DNA from: Paramyrothecium sp. XJ0827
Taxonomy: Eukaryota; Ascomycota; Sordariomycetes; Hypocreales; Stachybotryaceae
Direction: 5' to 3'
Length of the DNA stretch: 64,000 nt
Assembly (NCBI GenBank): GCA_020881915.1
Contig: JAJFPB010000009.1
Coordinates: 1,364,001 to 1,428,000 of the forward strand
The number at the start of each line of letters is the position of its first letter. Positions within the stretch are counted from its first letter, which is position 1. Both the position numbers and the translations under genes were made by a program. This document shows positions 50,229 through 60,423 of this stretch, piece by piece. The notes beneath the pieces were generated by a model that worked only from the letters and a program-made list of their open reading frames with translations, did no database searches and was not told where the DNA came from.

Positions 50229-50981
50229 ATGCCGTCCCCCATGATGTCCGCGACGGTGCAGGCCGCCGGCCTCTCCACGCTATCAAACTTTCTGGCCCAA
50301 GTCATCCTGGCCTACCAGGAAGAGGTTAGTTGCGCCCGAACGGCGATTTACCGACGCCTAACCCTCATTGACTTGCCGCATCACAGCGCAGCTTCTCCCT
50401 GGACCTCATCCAGCTGTTGCGCTTCGTGGCACTCAGCTTTATGACTGCCCCTCCCAACTACGTCTGGCAGCAGTATCTCGAGAAGACGTTTCCCGCGTAC
50501 CCTGCCAGCAGACAGGCCAATGCTCGCGGCGACATAGAGCTCAAGGCCATGGAGGAGGCTACCACCCGCAGGGAGGGCGAGGTCATGCCGACCCCAGCTC
50601 AGCCCGTCTTCAGCTATCGCAACACCATTACGAAATGGTTCGTTGACTGCATCACCATGGGAGCTATCATGAACACGGTTGCCTTCCTAGTCCTCATGGG
50701 CATCATGAAGGGCCAAGGCACTTCTCAAATCTGGAGCAACATTGTAACCGTAAGTCTTCACACATCATCCGCACAGCTTGCAACCCCAGCCCGACCGACC
50801 GTTGTCTCACGCCTCGCCCTCGCAGGAAACCATCCCCATCATTGTAGCGGGCTACAAGATCTGGCCCATCGCCTCCATCATCAGCTTCAGCTTCATCCCG
50901 GTGCATCGCCGCATCGTTTTCCTAAGTTTCGTCGGGCTGCTCTGGGGCATTTACATGAGTCTCGTCGCTGCAAGGGTGTAA
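50229..50981 (+). CDS. Mpv17/PMP22 family membrane protein
   Basis: Three exons (50229-50324, 50387-50749, 50826-50981) give a 204-residue protein. Introns of 62 and 76 nt have GTTAGT/CAG and GTAAGT/CAG borders and all junctions fall between codons. The C-terminal signature is clear: GYKIWPIASIISFSFIPVHR followed by RIVFLSFVGLLWGIYMSLVA, matching the WP-x-x-Q-x-x-N-F-x-x-x-P-x-x-x-R and W-x-x-Y-x-S pattern of this family, though the Gln and Asn positions are replaced (A and S). Three to four hydrophobic segments are visible, and the N-terminal part (LLRFVALSFMTAPPNYVWQQYLEKTFP) fits too. Members lie in the inner mitochondrial or peroxisomal membrane and may form non-selective channels; location here is not decided. 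It converges with the amidohydrolase gene, with stops about 150 bp apart. Confidence 0.87.
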
Positions 50982-51130
50982 AAAAAAGGAACAAGACTGT
51001 TATCATCTGTCTCATTGTAAAATACACAGCTTATGTACCACAAGATCCAGCGGAGCAGGCCGCACGCTCCGCCATGACCTCAATGTAATCGCAACGCTAG
51101 TCTACAAGATCTGGCAGTGCATCCCAAGAG

Positions 51131-52789
51131 CTATTTGCTCTTGGCTTCATACACCTTCTTTCCTTCGAACCACGTCTCGCGAACCTGACCGCCTATCAGC
51201 TTATCCGGTGTCATGTCCACGTTGCATACCACAAAGTCGGCCTTCAACCCCGGCCTGAGACTGCCGGTCCAGCTGTCCGCAAAGCACGAGTACGCTGAGC
51301 CATGAGTCGCTCCAACCACGGCTTGGCAAACGGTGAGCGCGAACTCGGGATTGACAGTTGTCTCCAGCTCCGGTTCGCGATACGACCGCCGCGTCGTGGC
51401 CACGTACAGGTTTGGCAACGGCTCGTGCGGTGCTGTGGGAGCGTCCGAGCCGAGGGCCAGCGGCGCACCTCCTTCCGCAAACTCGCGATACGCAAATGCA
51501 CGCTTGCAGCGACCGGGACCGATCAGTCGTGGCCAGGCTCGTAGAATGGCTGGGTCGGCGTGGACAGGCTGAATCGACGCCGTGATGCCGAGTTTTCCCA
51601 GCCGTTTCGCATCCTCAGGCGACGTCATCTCCAGGTGCTCAATGCGTGGCCTCCGCGACCGGTCTGTGTTTCTTTCAAGCACGTCGATGGCCATCTTGAC
51701 GGTGCGGTCGCCGATGGCATGAAGGGCAACCTGGAGACCAGCCTTGTGTGCTTTGGCCACAAGCTGGTCGAGCACATCCTCTTTCCATATAGCATCTGGA
51801 TCGGCGCCCGTCGAGTAAGGCTCTGTCAAAGATGCCGTGCACGCATCAATGATACCGTCACATATGACCTTGACACCAACGACACGGCAATCCCGACTTG
51901 TCTCCGCGTTGAAGTCCCGAGCCAACTCTGCTGCGCGGTCAACCTGTGCCAGCACCTTGTCGACGGAGTCGCCAGGCTTCATGAGCCAGTAAGCTGCTAC
52001 GCGCATATTCCCAAATGCCCCCCTATCCTTGCGCAGCTCGACCAGAGGCTCCCAGATGGTTTCATCCATGGCCATGTCAACCAAACCTGTGTAGCCGACC
52101 GCATTGAAGGCGTCGAATGCAGCGCCGATGGCTTCCTTCCGCTCCTCCATGGATGCGACTCGCGCCACGAAGGGCCAGATTGTCTCAAAAACGGCACTTT
52201 CACTAAAAAGCCCTGTGAGATTGCCATCTGCGTCGCGTTGGAACGAGCCACCAGGCGGGTCTGGCGTCTTGCTGGTGATGTCCATGACCTGGCATACCTC
52301 CTTGACGCCTGCGCTGTTGCACCATGTCGAGTGTAGGTCTTTGGAATCGATAAAGATGGGCCGTGGATCCAAGTCGTCCAGCAGGCTGGCGTCGACACCG
52401 TCAGTCGTCATCGAATGCATCCAGCCACGGCAGAAGATGCGGGGAACATCAGGATGCGACGCCGCATACTCTTTAATCTCGTGACGAATGTCTTCCAGAC
52501 TTTTGCAGGCATTCAGACTGACTTTCGTCAGGCTTTGGCCCAGCAAAAGGAGATGAATGTGGCCATCGACGAAGCCGGGGAGGACTATCTGTCCGTCAAG
52601 GTCTCTCACAAAGGCTCCGTTCGCCTTGGCTTCGGCAACCTCCGCATCTGCATGTGATCCAACATGTTGTATAATACCGTTCTGAATGATCATGCAGTCG
52701 GCAAAAGCCGCGGCTTCATGCGTAGGCCCAGACGGGCGTGACTGGTAGAACCTGCCGTTGGTAAAAAGCGTGGAATCGTCACCACCCAT
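51131..52789 (-). CDS. Amidohydrolase family 3 (YtcJ-like) metal-dependent hydrolase
   Basis: An intronless 552-residue gene starting at 52789. The order is an N-terminal beta domain (residues 6-70), then a TIM barrel with HIH at 77-79 (GFVDGHIHLLLLG), KVICDG with Lys308, HAIGD with His357, RIEHLE with His385 and GSDAP with Asp449. The small beta domain returns at the C-terminus (GSLRPGLKADFVVCNVD). This is the motif set of amidohydrolase family 3 proteins such as YtcJ and exoenzyme regulatory-like proteins, which hydrolyse N-acyl or amide bonds using one or two metal ions. The substrate cannot be told. No signal peptide is apparent, so it is probably cytosolic. Length is usual for the family and all likely metal ligands are present. 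Confidence 0.92.
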   Translation of the reverse strand: MGGDDSTLFTNGRFYQSRPSGPTHEAAAFADCMIIQNGIIQHVGSHADAEVAEAKANGAFVRDLDGQIVLPGFVDGHIHLLLLGQSLTKVSLNACKSLEDIRHEIKEYAASHPDVPRIFCRGWMHSMTTDGVDASLLDDLDPRPIFIDSKDLHSTWCNSAGVKEVCQVMDITSKTPDPPGGSFQRDADGNLTGLFSESAVFETIWPFVARVASMEERKEAIGAAFDAFNAVGYTGLVDMAMDETIWEPLVELRKDRGAFGNMRVAAYWLMKPGDSVDKVLAQVDRAAELARDFNAETSRDCRVVGVKVICDGIIDACTASLTEPYSTGADPDAIWKEDVLDQLVAKAHKAGLQVALHAIGDRTVKMAIDVLERNTDRSRRPRIEHLEMTSPEDAKRLGKLGITASIQPVHADPAILRAWPRLIGPGRCKRAFAYREFAEGGAPLALGSDAPTAPHEPLPNLYVATTRRSYREPELETTVNPEFALTVCQAVVGATHGSAYSCFADSWTGSLRPGLKADFVVCNVDMTPDKLIGGQVRETWFEGKKVYEAKSK

Positions 52790-53508
52790 TTTGAAGTATG
52801 AAGCTGCGGAAGAGAAGAATCAGGATCTGACTCGCAGCAACGAGATCGGAGAGGGCAATCTGATAAGCAGATCTGATAATGCACGTCGGCCCAAAATATG
52901 GGGATAGGATTGTGATCGTCTCATTAGCGGGACAAGCGGGGAAGGCCAGTTGCGAGAACGGACCTTGGGTTACGAAAGAGAGGGGTTTTGCCGAGGTGGC
53001 TGCAAGCTCTAGGGTTTAGTTTCCAGGGCAGATCATGTAGGCTTTTTTTTTGGCTACTGTATAGTAATCGTGAGCAGATGACATGGTGTTGAATCTTCAG
53101 ACAAGTTGATGGCAAAATGCATGGGGTGACCGGGCTCTCAGAGAGCTGCAGGTCTTCATTCGAAGACTCCTGAACATAAAAACGAGAAGCCGTATCTGGT
53201 CAAGTCTCCATATTGATTCGTTTTTCTTGCAACAGGGCTTGGCCAAGGGCAATGCCTGCCGGAAGACTGGTGGCGCGCACCAGGCTCCAGTTCTGCGACG
53301 GGGGCCGTTCTGTTGATTGGACGAGTAGTACTGCCGTTGACGCGTGCACAGTTCCAACCCGTATACTGTAGCAGCTAGGATATGGCAACCAGAAGCAAGA
53401 ACAAGGACTTAGTGTATATGCAGGAAAGGATCGGTAACTACACGGCGTCTCGATATTGCTATATAGACGCTTGCATCAAACCACAAAGAAACAGTCCTCA
53501 AGCACCTG
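52790..53508. other. Intergenic, upstream of the amidohydrolase
   Basis: About 720 bp of normal composition. A T-run lies at 53043-53051. No gene, repeat or clear TATA box was recognised. It contains the amidohydrolase promoter and the 3' end of the next minus-strand gene. Confidence 0.5.
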
Positions 53509-53994
53509 CTATTCCGCCTTCTGGTCTAACATCTTGAACTTCTCCAGGATATCGTCGACTCTATCCTCCACAGCCAAACACTCGCAAGCCTCGTCAAGCA
53601 GCTGCTCCCGTGCCTGGTAGGATTTGGGAACGCCGTGGCTAAGTCTTGGTAGAAGCTTCTCCACTGCTTCCAGATATCTATGGATCTCAGGACCATATTC
53701 CTCGAGCGCAGCACCGGGCTTGATGCTCATGTTGATGAGCGTGAGCTTGACGTGTAGTGCTGTCAAGTCGGTTCGCACATATAAGAGGTGATCTATCTGC
53801 GGAACACGATAAATCTTTTCCTCGGCGGGAAAGAACCTTTCGTCTTAGTCAAAGTTAACCTTGGGGCCCTGCAGCGCGTGTGACAGTGGAACGAGAAGTC
53901 GCCAGTGCTAAATCGATCTCCACATGGGCTTACCTTCGGTATCTCCTTGAGCCCCCGTCGGTGTCTCGGGGTTCAGGTTCTCATCGTCTGCCAT
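53509..53994 (-). CDS. Small acidic helical protein of unknown function
   Basis: Two exons, 53994-53934 and 53843-53509, separated by a 90-nt intron with a GTAAGC donor, a TTAAC branch-like site and an AAG acceptor, encode 131 residues. The start ATG at 53994 has an A at -3 (TCAACCATGG). The N-terminus is acidic and disordered (MADDENLNPETPTGAQGDTE) and the rest is predicted helical: DHLLYVRTDLTALHVKLTLINM, then a second charged helix with YLEAVEKLL, and a C-terminal amphipathic helix (VEDRVDDILEKFKML). No cysteine motif, signal peptide or membrane segment. I do not recognise the family. The splice is supported by frame continuity only. Confidence 0.6.
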
Positions 53995-55415
53995 GGTTGA
54001 CACTAAAGAATCTCAAAATGAAAAGCAAATGTCAGTTTTGTGTTCTCGGGACAGCACAACTTCTGGAGGACAAATAGGTGGAAGGCGTTCCTTGGGCAAG
54101 ATATACTTCGGCTCCCCCTTCGTCTTTAGAGAAAGGATCAATTCGTAGGAAGGGAAGAGTATGTGCAATGGACAGGGCATAGCGGCCGTGCGCTACGCAA
54201 AGACACCATCCGCCTTTTGCTGAAAGAAAATGCTGTAGAGTAACGTGACGTCTGACCCTTTGTCAAGGTCCCCGAGCACCTGCTTTTATCAAGATGTACT
54301 GCACAGTTCTAACAAAGGGCCAAATTGGGCCGTCTTTGAATCGTACCACTATAGCAAGAATAGTGCCATTATACCCAAGGCCAACTGGAGACGCGTGTGT
54401 CCAAAGGTAGCACAACAGCCATTCCTTGCAACCAGAAATCAAAAGAATTGAAATTGCTTTCAAACGCGTGTACTGTACTGTAACTCACTTACAGTTCCAC
54501 AAGTGTGGAGTACAAGTTGCCATGAGTAGACTGATCTTTGCAAAAATAGCTTCGAGAAAAGAGAACGCTGCCCCGGCTAATGGAGCCTCAGTGGTGGTTC
54601 TTCTGGGGATTCCAAACGCTCGCAGTACAGTACTGCACTCCGGGGACAGGCGTGAAGAATACCATGATTCATACTCACCGGGGACGTTGTGCACATCCAA
54701 TCGGAATATGAAAATCTTCATAACTGGCAGGGCTACCTTGGCTAGCAGGCGCCCAAGTGAGAGCAGCTGGCAAGCTTCTGGGTCTAAGTTTCACTTCCAT
54801 AATGGTTTTGCTTAGATGAATTGCCAGCCCCCACGCTTCACGCGCGCCTTCGAAACCCACAACTCGAATGCTTGGATCATACAGCAAGCACAGCTTCGGT
54901 TTTCCTCACGCTGCCTCGCCACCGTGACAGTGACCTAAGCAAATACTCTCAAGCGAGCTCAACTTCGAGCATACCGAAGACTTGAGGAGTTTGTTTGTAC
55001 ACGAGCTTCTCCGTGACCATACAGACAATGCGGCGGTTCACGCACCAATGTCTGTCGAATGAGCTGGAATGCCAAGGTCAGTCCCTGGAAGAATCGATTT
55101 GCATTTCTATTGCGAGGGCCGCAAATTTCCGTAGCAACTAAGGCAACATCTACGCAGAGACCGCCCTGGAGCCAGTGGCCGAATGCAGCTAATTGGTTTG
55201 GCCAGAAATTTTTACAACTGGCAGCAAGTGACAGCTTGAAAGTTTTGGAGAGCAGGCGGAATTTTATAGTCAAGGAGGACACTTGGAACAGGAGTGGGCG
55301 CAGACGGAATCCTGCCACCTGCATCATCTTCCCCCAATGCACTGGGCTCGAACTTCTCATCTTTCACTACCTTCCATCAGAACCAAACCGAGATCTAGCT
55401 GAACAGCCCATCGCT
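53995..55415. other. Intergenic region before the BTB gene
   Basis: About 1.4 kb. The reading frame of the BTB gene stays open upstream to 55059, but that extension (rich in W, R and N, with no domain) looks like 5' untranslated sequence. No other gene recognised. Confidence 0.5.
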
Positions 55416-56486
55416 ATGGGTTCGCAAGCTCACACACATGTTATAGACCCAGATGGAGACGTCATCTACCATCTGAGTGTGGGAACGAGCGCCCCCGACA
55501 CAGCCAAAGACATCGGCATCGCGGACAAGAAGCCATCGGCCGAGCAAAACCATCTTCGGACCATCACCTTCAAGGTTTCGTCGAAACACCTCGCTCTGTC
55601 ATCGGCAGTGTACAAAAGGATGTTGGCTGGTGGCTGGGCAGAGACACAGCCCGCAGCCGATGGCTACAAACACGTCACAGTCAAGGGGTGGGATGCCGAG
55701 GCCTTCTTGATTTTGATGAATGTCATCCATGGCAAGAACCGCAATGTACCACAGTCCATCGGCCTCCAGCTACTTTGGGAGGTGGCCAAAATTGTGGACT
55801 ACTACGAGTTGCACGAAGCTGCGGAGGCTTTCAGCAACACCTGGATCTCCAGGCTGCCTCAGCCAAACGACATCTTGAACATTGAACACCACGTTCTCTG
55901 GGTTGGGGTTTGTGTGGTTTTCGGCGACGTAGAGAGATTCCGCATCGTCACGATGGTAATGATGAACCGCACCTGTGGAGAGGTTAGGACTCCAAGCTAT
56001 CCCCCGGTCGTAGCTGTGATTAGTAGGCGACCCTATCCCCACGGGAGACCCCCGAAAAAGAAAGAAACAGAAGAAGGAAGCTAATGGGTTCTAGCCGAGG
56101 TTGCGAAACGAAGGAAAACTGCAATGCAGCATATTCTCACGGAGCTATCCGTGCTCAGGAACAGGCTCTCGGCGCCGAATGCCCGCTGCTCGTTCGAGTG
56201 CAGCGCCACTCTCCTCGGTGCCTTGATCAAAGGAATGGCGGATTGCGATGGCGTAAACCTCAATCAGGCTCTCCCAAAGGATTTTACCTTGGCGCGCTTG
56301 ATACAAGGTGTCCGCGAGATGCGGGAGCCAAACTGGGCGGCGATGCGTTGGGGGGGCAAAGTCACGAAACACCGATGCTCGATGGGGTTTATGTTCAAAG
56401 GCTTTCTCGAAAAAGCAGAGAACATGACTGCCGGCTTGGCGTTGAAAGACTTCCTCCCAGGCTCTACTACGGATCCCCACGTGTGA
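55416..56486 (+). CDS. BTB/POZ domain protein
   Basis: Two exons, 55416-56022 and 56095-56486, give 332 residues. The 72-nt intron (donor GTAGGC, branch CTAAT, acceptor TAG) removes an in-frame TAA at 56082-56084, which lies in the branch-point sequence. Across the junction the protein reads PPVVAVITEVAKRRKTAMQHIL, typical of this fungal family. The BTB fold covers about residues 8-140: HVIDPDGDVIYHL, then TITFKVSSKHLALSSAVYKRML and GWDAEAFLILMNVIHGKNR, ending in KIVDYYELHEAAEAF. Such proteins are common in filamentous fungi and are thought to mediate protein-protein contacts, sometimes with cullin 3; no partner can be read from the sequence. The C-terminal 130 residues are helical with a Cys/His-poor fold of unknown role. 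A start at 55059 is possible but unlikely. Confidence 0.82.
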
Positions 56487-57458
56487 CACATGGAAAGTTC
56501 AGATTTACCGGGCATGGGGATCGTTTCTGGGGAACGCTTAGGCACAAGGTTGAATGAAGGATGCATTACACTATGCTCGAGGATTGTGGCAAGCGTGCTT
56601 CTGGCACAACTAGGAATGAACAAGGATGAAGCAAACTGCACATCTGGGATATAGATACTGTGTCCGTCCAGTAGCAAGGCAGAACCACTAATCGACCACG
56701 CATTTGAAATCCAACACCTAGGTTTTTCTTTTCTCACTCCTCCAAAGCCAGCAGGTCATCTGAACAGCGGCAGATAACAAGGATGGAGCAATCAAGATCT
56801 GGACCGGTGGGCTGGCCGGTTGCAAAGCCCGGAAAGAGGGGAAGCCTCGTTTTCTTTTCTTTTTCTGCGAGGTTCTCAGGATGCTCGTTTCCTTTACGAG
56901 ACGACAGCAAGCAAGAGTCTCGGATCTAAAGCTGCAACCCGCCTCCAATCAGCTCCCAGGATGCTTTCCGGGTGGTTGGGATCATGCATGGTGCCGCCAG
57001 CTTTCCGCGTTCCATTCGCCGAGCCCCCATCTTTCCACCATTGCATCCCGCCGCCGCTGTTCGTTTTTGGGAGCGCAGAGGGAGAGAGAGGAGGGAGAAG
57101 GGAGGGGAAGATCAATTGCTTGTGCCCCCAATGCAGGCAGTCAGATTGTGGCGTCGCCCGCTCAGCTCCATGGCAATCTTGGAGCAAACACTCTACTGCA
57201 GGATGGGATGGGGTTGTTTGGCAGCCATCAGACGCCTCCAGGACGTTCAAAGGGAAAAATAAAACCTTGATAATGGGCACAGCACGTCGAGATTCCCCTC
57301 TCGCGGGAGACCTGCTCTTTCATGTCTTTGCTGTGTAGCGTCTGCCATTTTCAAGTAGACCAAACAGCCCGCGAAGGACCTCGGCCTGCGTTCTCGCCCG
57401 CGTCCCCAAAGTGCATACAATAGCCACACTCAGTCGGCTTCGTTGCCCGTCTCTCATC
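56487..57458. other. Intergenic region, promoter of the low-complexity protein gene
   Basis: Just under 1 kb. It has purine-rich runs (GGGAGAGAGAGGAGGGAGAA at about 57081) and CT-rich stretches but no gene. Open stretches on both strands here are overlapping and motif-free. Confidence 0.5.
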
Positions 57459-58697
57459 ATGAAGGCTCCCACGCTGGAAAACATCCTGCTCTACCAGCCC
57501 GAGGCACAAACGCCGGGCCCAGAGGCCGTCATGTGGGACGTCCCGCAGCGGCCGCCGTGGCAGGTCGCCTTTGACGAGCAGTTCAAGAAGCACGCCATGC
57601 TCTCCCGCCAGCTCCTGGGCGGCTCCAGGCTCGCGCCCTTCGAGATGCACCCCATCGCCCAGGCGTTTGATCCGACCGAGAGCGCGAGGCCCATCTGCCT
57701 CGAACCGCGGTTCGACCCTTTTAACAACGCCCCGCTGGGCCTGAAGAGGGCACAGGGTGACACAGATGAGCCGCAGAATCAGGAGGCTGCTGCTCCCGCA
57801 GCTCAGTCTGGAATGGAGAGCCAGTGCCGAGAGTCCAATGACCAGTGCACGCCCCAGTCCCAGCCCGACGTAGAAGTCGTAGAGACTGCCGCTCCAACAG
57901 GCCCTCGAGCACCGGAGCCCGAAAAGCCCAAAACTGCCATCGAGAAGCGCCCTGTCGCCCGCAGACCTGCAGGGACCAGGAACCAGCTCCAGCTCCAGCT
58001 CCAGCTCCAGCGTGCCTTCTTTGAGGTGGCCGACTTCCCCTCCGCCCAAACCTACATGCGTGCTGGGTCGTCCCAAAGCACCACAGCCCAAAGCACCGCG
58101 GCCCAGGACCGTCAGCCTCCTCTGGCCAACCCCCAGCAGGTCCTCGTGCGGGCCGGAACGGCAAAGTTACGACCTAAGAAGTACGTGCCGCTCCAACCGG
58201 CCCAGAGCGCACCGCTTGCCCAGAGCGCATCGTTTGCCCAGCGTCGCCTCCGCAAGGCCGTCCTGCGACGGCCAGAGAACGGCCGTCGTCATGCGGGAAC
58301 CTTGGCGTCCCGTACCGTGCCGCTCAACGGTCGTTCCGCAACTCCCACCTCGCGCCGCAACAGTGGCAATCCTGAATGCTACCGCCGCGCCTCGGCTCCT
58401 GAGCCAGAATGCCCCGTCGCTGGAAACGGCATGCCAGTTTGTGAGTCCCGCCGCGCGTCGGTTCCGTCGTCTCACCTCGATCCTGGTGACTATCAGGGCC
58501 AGCTCCCGAACCACACTCAGACATGGCCCCTCGATCCTGGTGACTACCAGGGCCAGCTCCCGAACCACACTCAGACATGGCCCCTCGATCCTGGTGACTA
58601 CCAGGGCCAGCTCCCGGACCAAACTCAGCCATGGCCCCTGATGGCCGATGGATATTTTTATAATCCGAACGATAGCGTCGACCCTCGACACTTCTGA
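57459..58697 (+). CDS. Low-complexity, Gln/Pro/Ala-rich protein with three 18-residue repeats
   Basis: Intronless, 412 residues from the ATG at 57459 (TCATCATGAAGG). An in-frame ATG at 57411 would add 16 residues but has a poorer context. The N-terminal 90 residues are the only ordered-looking part (KAPTLENILLYQPE, then WQVAFDEQFKKHAMLSRQLL). From there it is disordered and rich in P, A, Q and R, with an (LQ)n run at about residue 176 and basic clusters (RRLRKAVLRRP). Near the C-terminus three tandem 18-residue repeats start LDPGDYQGQLP. No domain, signal peptide or membrane segment was recognised. The first half resembles uncharacterised fungal proteins in style only. A regulatory or scaffold role is possible but not shown. 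Confidence 0.65.
   Translation: MKAPTLENILLYQPEAQTPGPEAVMWDVPQRPPWQVAFDEQFKKHAMLSRQLLGGSRLAPFEMHPIAQAFDPTESARPICLEPRFDPFNNAPLGLKRAQGDTDEPQNQEAAAPAAQSGMESQCRESNDQCTPQSQPDVEVVETAAPTGPRAPEPEKPKTAIEKRPVARRPAGTRNQLQLQLQLQRAFFEVADFPSAQTYMRAGSSQSTTAQSTAAQDRQPPLANPQQVLVRAGTAKLRPKKYVPLQPAQSAPLAQSASFAQRRLRKAVLRRPENGRRHAGTLASRTVPLNGRSATPTSRRNSGNPECYRRASAPEPECPVAGNGMPVCESRRASVPSSHLDPGDYQGQLPNHTQTWPLDPGDYQGQLPNHTQTWPLDPGDYQGQLPDQTQPWPLMADGYFYNPNDSVDPRHF
58476..58637 (+). repeat. 54-bp coding tandem repeat, three copies
   Basis: Units at 58476-58529, 58530-58583 and 58584-58637 encode LDPGDYQGQLPNHTQTWP twice and a variant with DQTQP. The first two differ at a single base (TAT/TAC), so the expansion is recent. 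The unit is exactly 18 codons and keeps the frame. Confidence 0.95.
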
Positions 58698-59415
58698 ACG
58701 GTAAGCAGGGGGGAAATCGGCAGCTGCGGGTTGAGCCTACAGCACCAATCCAAGGGGGACTAGTTTTGAACAGACAGGCTGGGAGGGTTCATCAAGGCAC
58801 GAGGCAGAATGCAAATCAGACAGACAGTTTTGTATACAGTTAATTGAAAAGCACCTGAACACCAGCGCCGCGAACATTGTACAGAGCTCCCTGACGCCCC
58901 CTTTATGTTCTCATGCATGTCCGTCGAATCTCCACCCGAGGCTCGCTGCGCAACTTTGCTTCGTGACAAACGTAGGCGGCCAATTTACCCTTGGCCGACG
59001 TGGCATGCTGCAAAAAACATCAGAATTGTAAGCCTACAGAGGGGATCAACGCCCGGGAACCATCCTGCTGCACACCATGCCTCCTCTCACAAACCATTCA
59101 GAACGCAAGCCGTCGTCACGTCCTTCATCACTCATCCTTCACGAACCTGCCGATCCCCGCCACTAAGTTGCAGCTCGAGCAGACTGGAGCCGACAAAACA
59201 CAAAAGCTCGCGTCACGGTCTTAACCGCACCTCCACAGGCTGACAATGCTCGCGAGCACGCCAGACGGAGGTCCAAAGGGCCGTGCTACCCGTGGCGAAA
59301 CCTGGCCAATGGCGTTTGGGCCCGAAGCTTTGTGTAACGCCTCCCATAGCAAACAGTACAGAAAGTTGAAAAGAATTACCAAGGTAGAAACAAACCACTT
59401 CTGTCAGGAAATACC
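58698..59415. other. Intergenic region between convergent genes
   Basis: About 700 bp between the 3' ends of the low-complexity protein gene and the chromodomain gene. It should hold both terminators. No further gene recognised. Confidence 0.5.
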
Positions 59416-60423
59416 TCACCGGTCTGCACTCCGGGCCGTCTTGGCCTTCTTGCTGGGTCTGCCGGGGCGGCCCTTGGCGGTGCGCTTCTTGTTGGTCGAG
59501 TCGTACAGACCAAGGGCGATGGGCGCGACGCGTCGCAGCAGCGCCCTTGACTCCCAGGTAGTATCGGCAGGCGTGTCGCGGTAGCCGACCCATTGGACGC
59601 GGTACGACGGCGGGTCCACAGCCGAGTCGAGGATGCGGAAGACGTGGAACTCTTCGAGGCCGGTGGCCTTTTCGCGGCCGCCCTGGGCATCCCAGTACTC
59701 GAAGACGAGGTCGGGGACCTGAGACTGCAGCTCGCGCTCGGGCTCCCAGCTGGTGGCGGTGCCAACCCATTCGACGAAGAAGTCGACGGTAGACGTGTCC
59801 TTGTTGACGCGGTGGGTGGCAAGACGGTCGATCTCGAAAACATTGTCTTCGCCGCTGGTAGCCGGCTTAGGAGCGGCAACATCCTCCTTGTCCTCCTTGT
59901 CCGCCTTCTCTACTTCCTTGGCAGCAGGTTCAGCGCGCTCCTTGAGGGCGCGGGACTTGGTGCTGCGGGTGTTGGTGTTGGTGTTGGTGCTGGCGCTGGC
60001 ATTGGTCTCGGCGGCGCTGTCATCACCATTGACGGCCTCTCGCGCGCCCTTGGTGGATTGCGGCTTTTCCGGGACTACTTCGTCGTCGGCAGCGTCGGTC
60101 GCGGGCTTGGCCGCATCCTTTTCTTGTTCTTCGCTGGGTTGCGCCGGCTCGGCCTCGACTACGGGCTCGGGTTCGGGCTCCTTTTGCGACAGCTTGAACG
60201 CGCTCCGACGGGCGGGGGAGGCTGCAGCAATGGAACGCTGGGGGGTTGAGTCGCGTTCGGCACTGTCGTTGTCGCGCGTAGCGGTCTCTTGCACAGTGAT
60301 GGCTTCCCTGACAGTCAAGGTCTCGGTGGTCTCGGTGGGAGACATCTTCTCGGTCTTGTTGAGGAGGGAGCTGATGGAGACGGAGGGCTCGACATGAGGG
60401 TCGCCGATGAGCGAGCGAAACAT
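59416..60423 (-). CDS. Tandem chromodomain protein with C-terminal AT-hook
   Basis: Intronless, 335 residues from the ATG at 60423; an alternative start is Met27. Residues 1-190 are disordered, rich in E, A, T and K, including a (TN)n run. Chromodomain 1 is at 194-249 (NVFEIDR, then DFFVEWVG and SWEPERELQ). Chromodomain 2 is at 257-308 (EFHVFRILD, then YRVQWVGY and TTWESRALL). An AT-hook-like KGRPGRPSK is at 318-326, followed by KKAK. Chromodomains read methylated histone tails. Domain 2 has the aromatic residues expected for a cage (F259 or H260, W278, Y281). Domain 1 has Thr where the third aromatic should be (WVGT) and lacks several residues there, so it may not bind methyl-lysine. It probably acts in the nucleus on A+T-rich heterochromatin. 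The architecture recalls fungal HP1-partner proteins such as CDP-2, but I cannot establish orthology. Confidence 0.82.
   Translation of the reverse strand: MFRSLIGDPHVEPSVSISSLLNKTEKMSPTETTETLTVREAITVQETATRDNDSAERDSTPQRSIAAASPARRSAFKLSQKEPEPEPVVEAEPAQPSEEQEKDAAKPATDAADDEVVPEKPQSTKGAREAVNGDDSAAETNASASTNTNTNTRSTKSRALKERAEPAAKEVEKADKEDKEDVAAPKPATSGEDNVFEIDRLATHRVNKDTSTVDFFVEWVGTATSWEPERELQSQVPDLVFEYWDAQGGREKATGLEEFHVFRILDSAVDPPSYRVQWVGYRDTPADTTWESRALLRRVAPIALGLYDSTNKKRTAKGRPGRPSKKAKTARSADR

Noticed and set aside
55059..55415. Upstream 119-codon extension of the BTB protein
   Set aside because: No domain, unusual composition, and the Met at 55416 directly precedes the typical BTB start HVIDPDGDVI.
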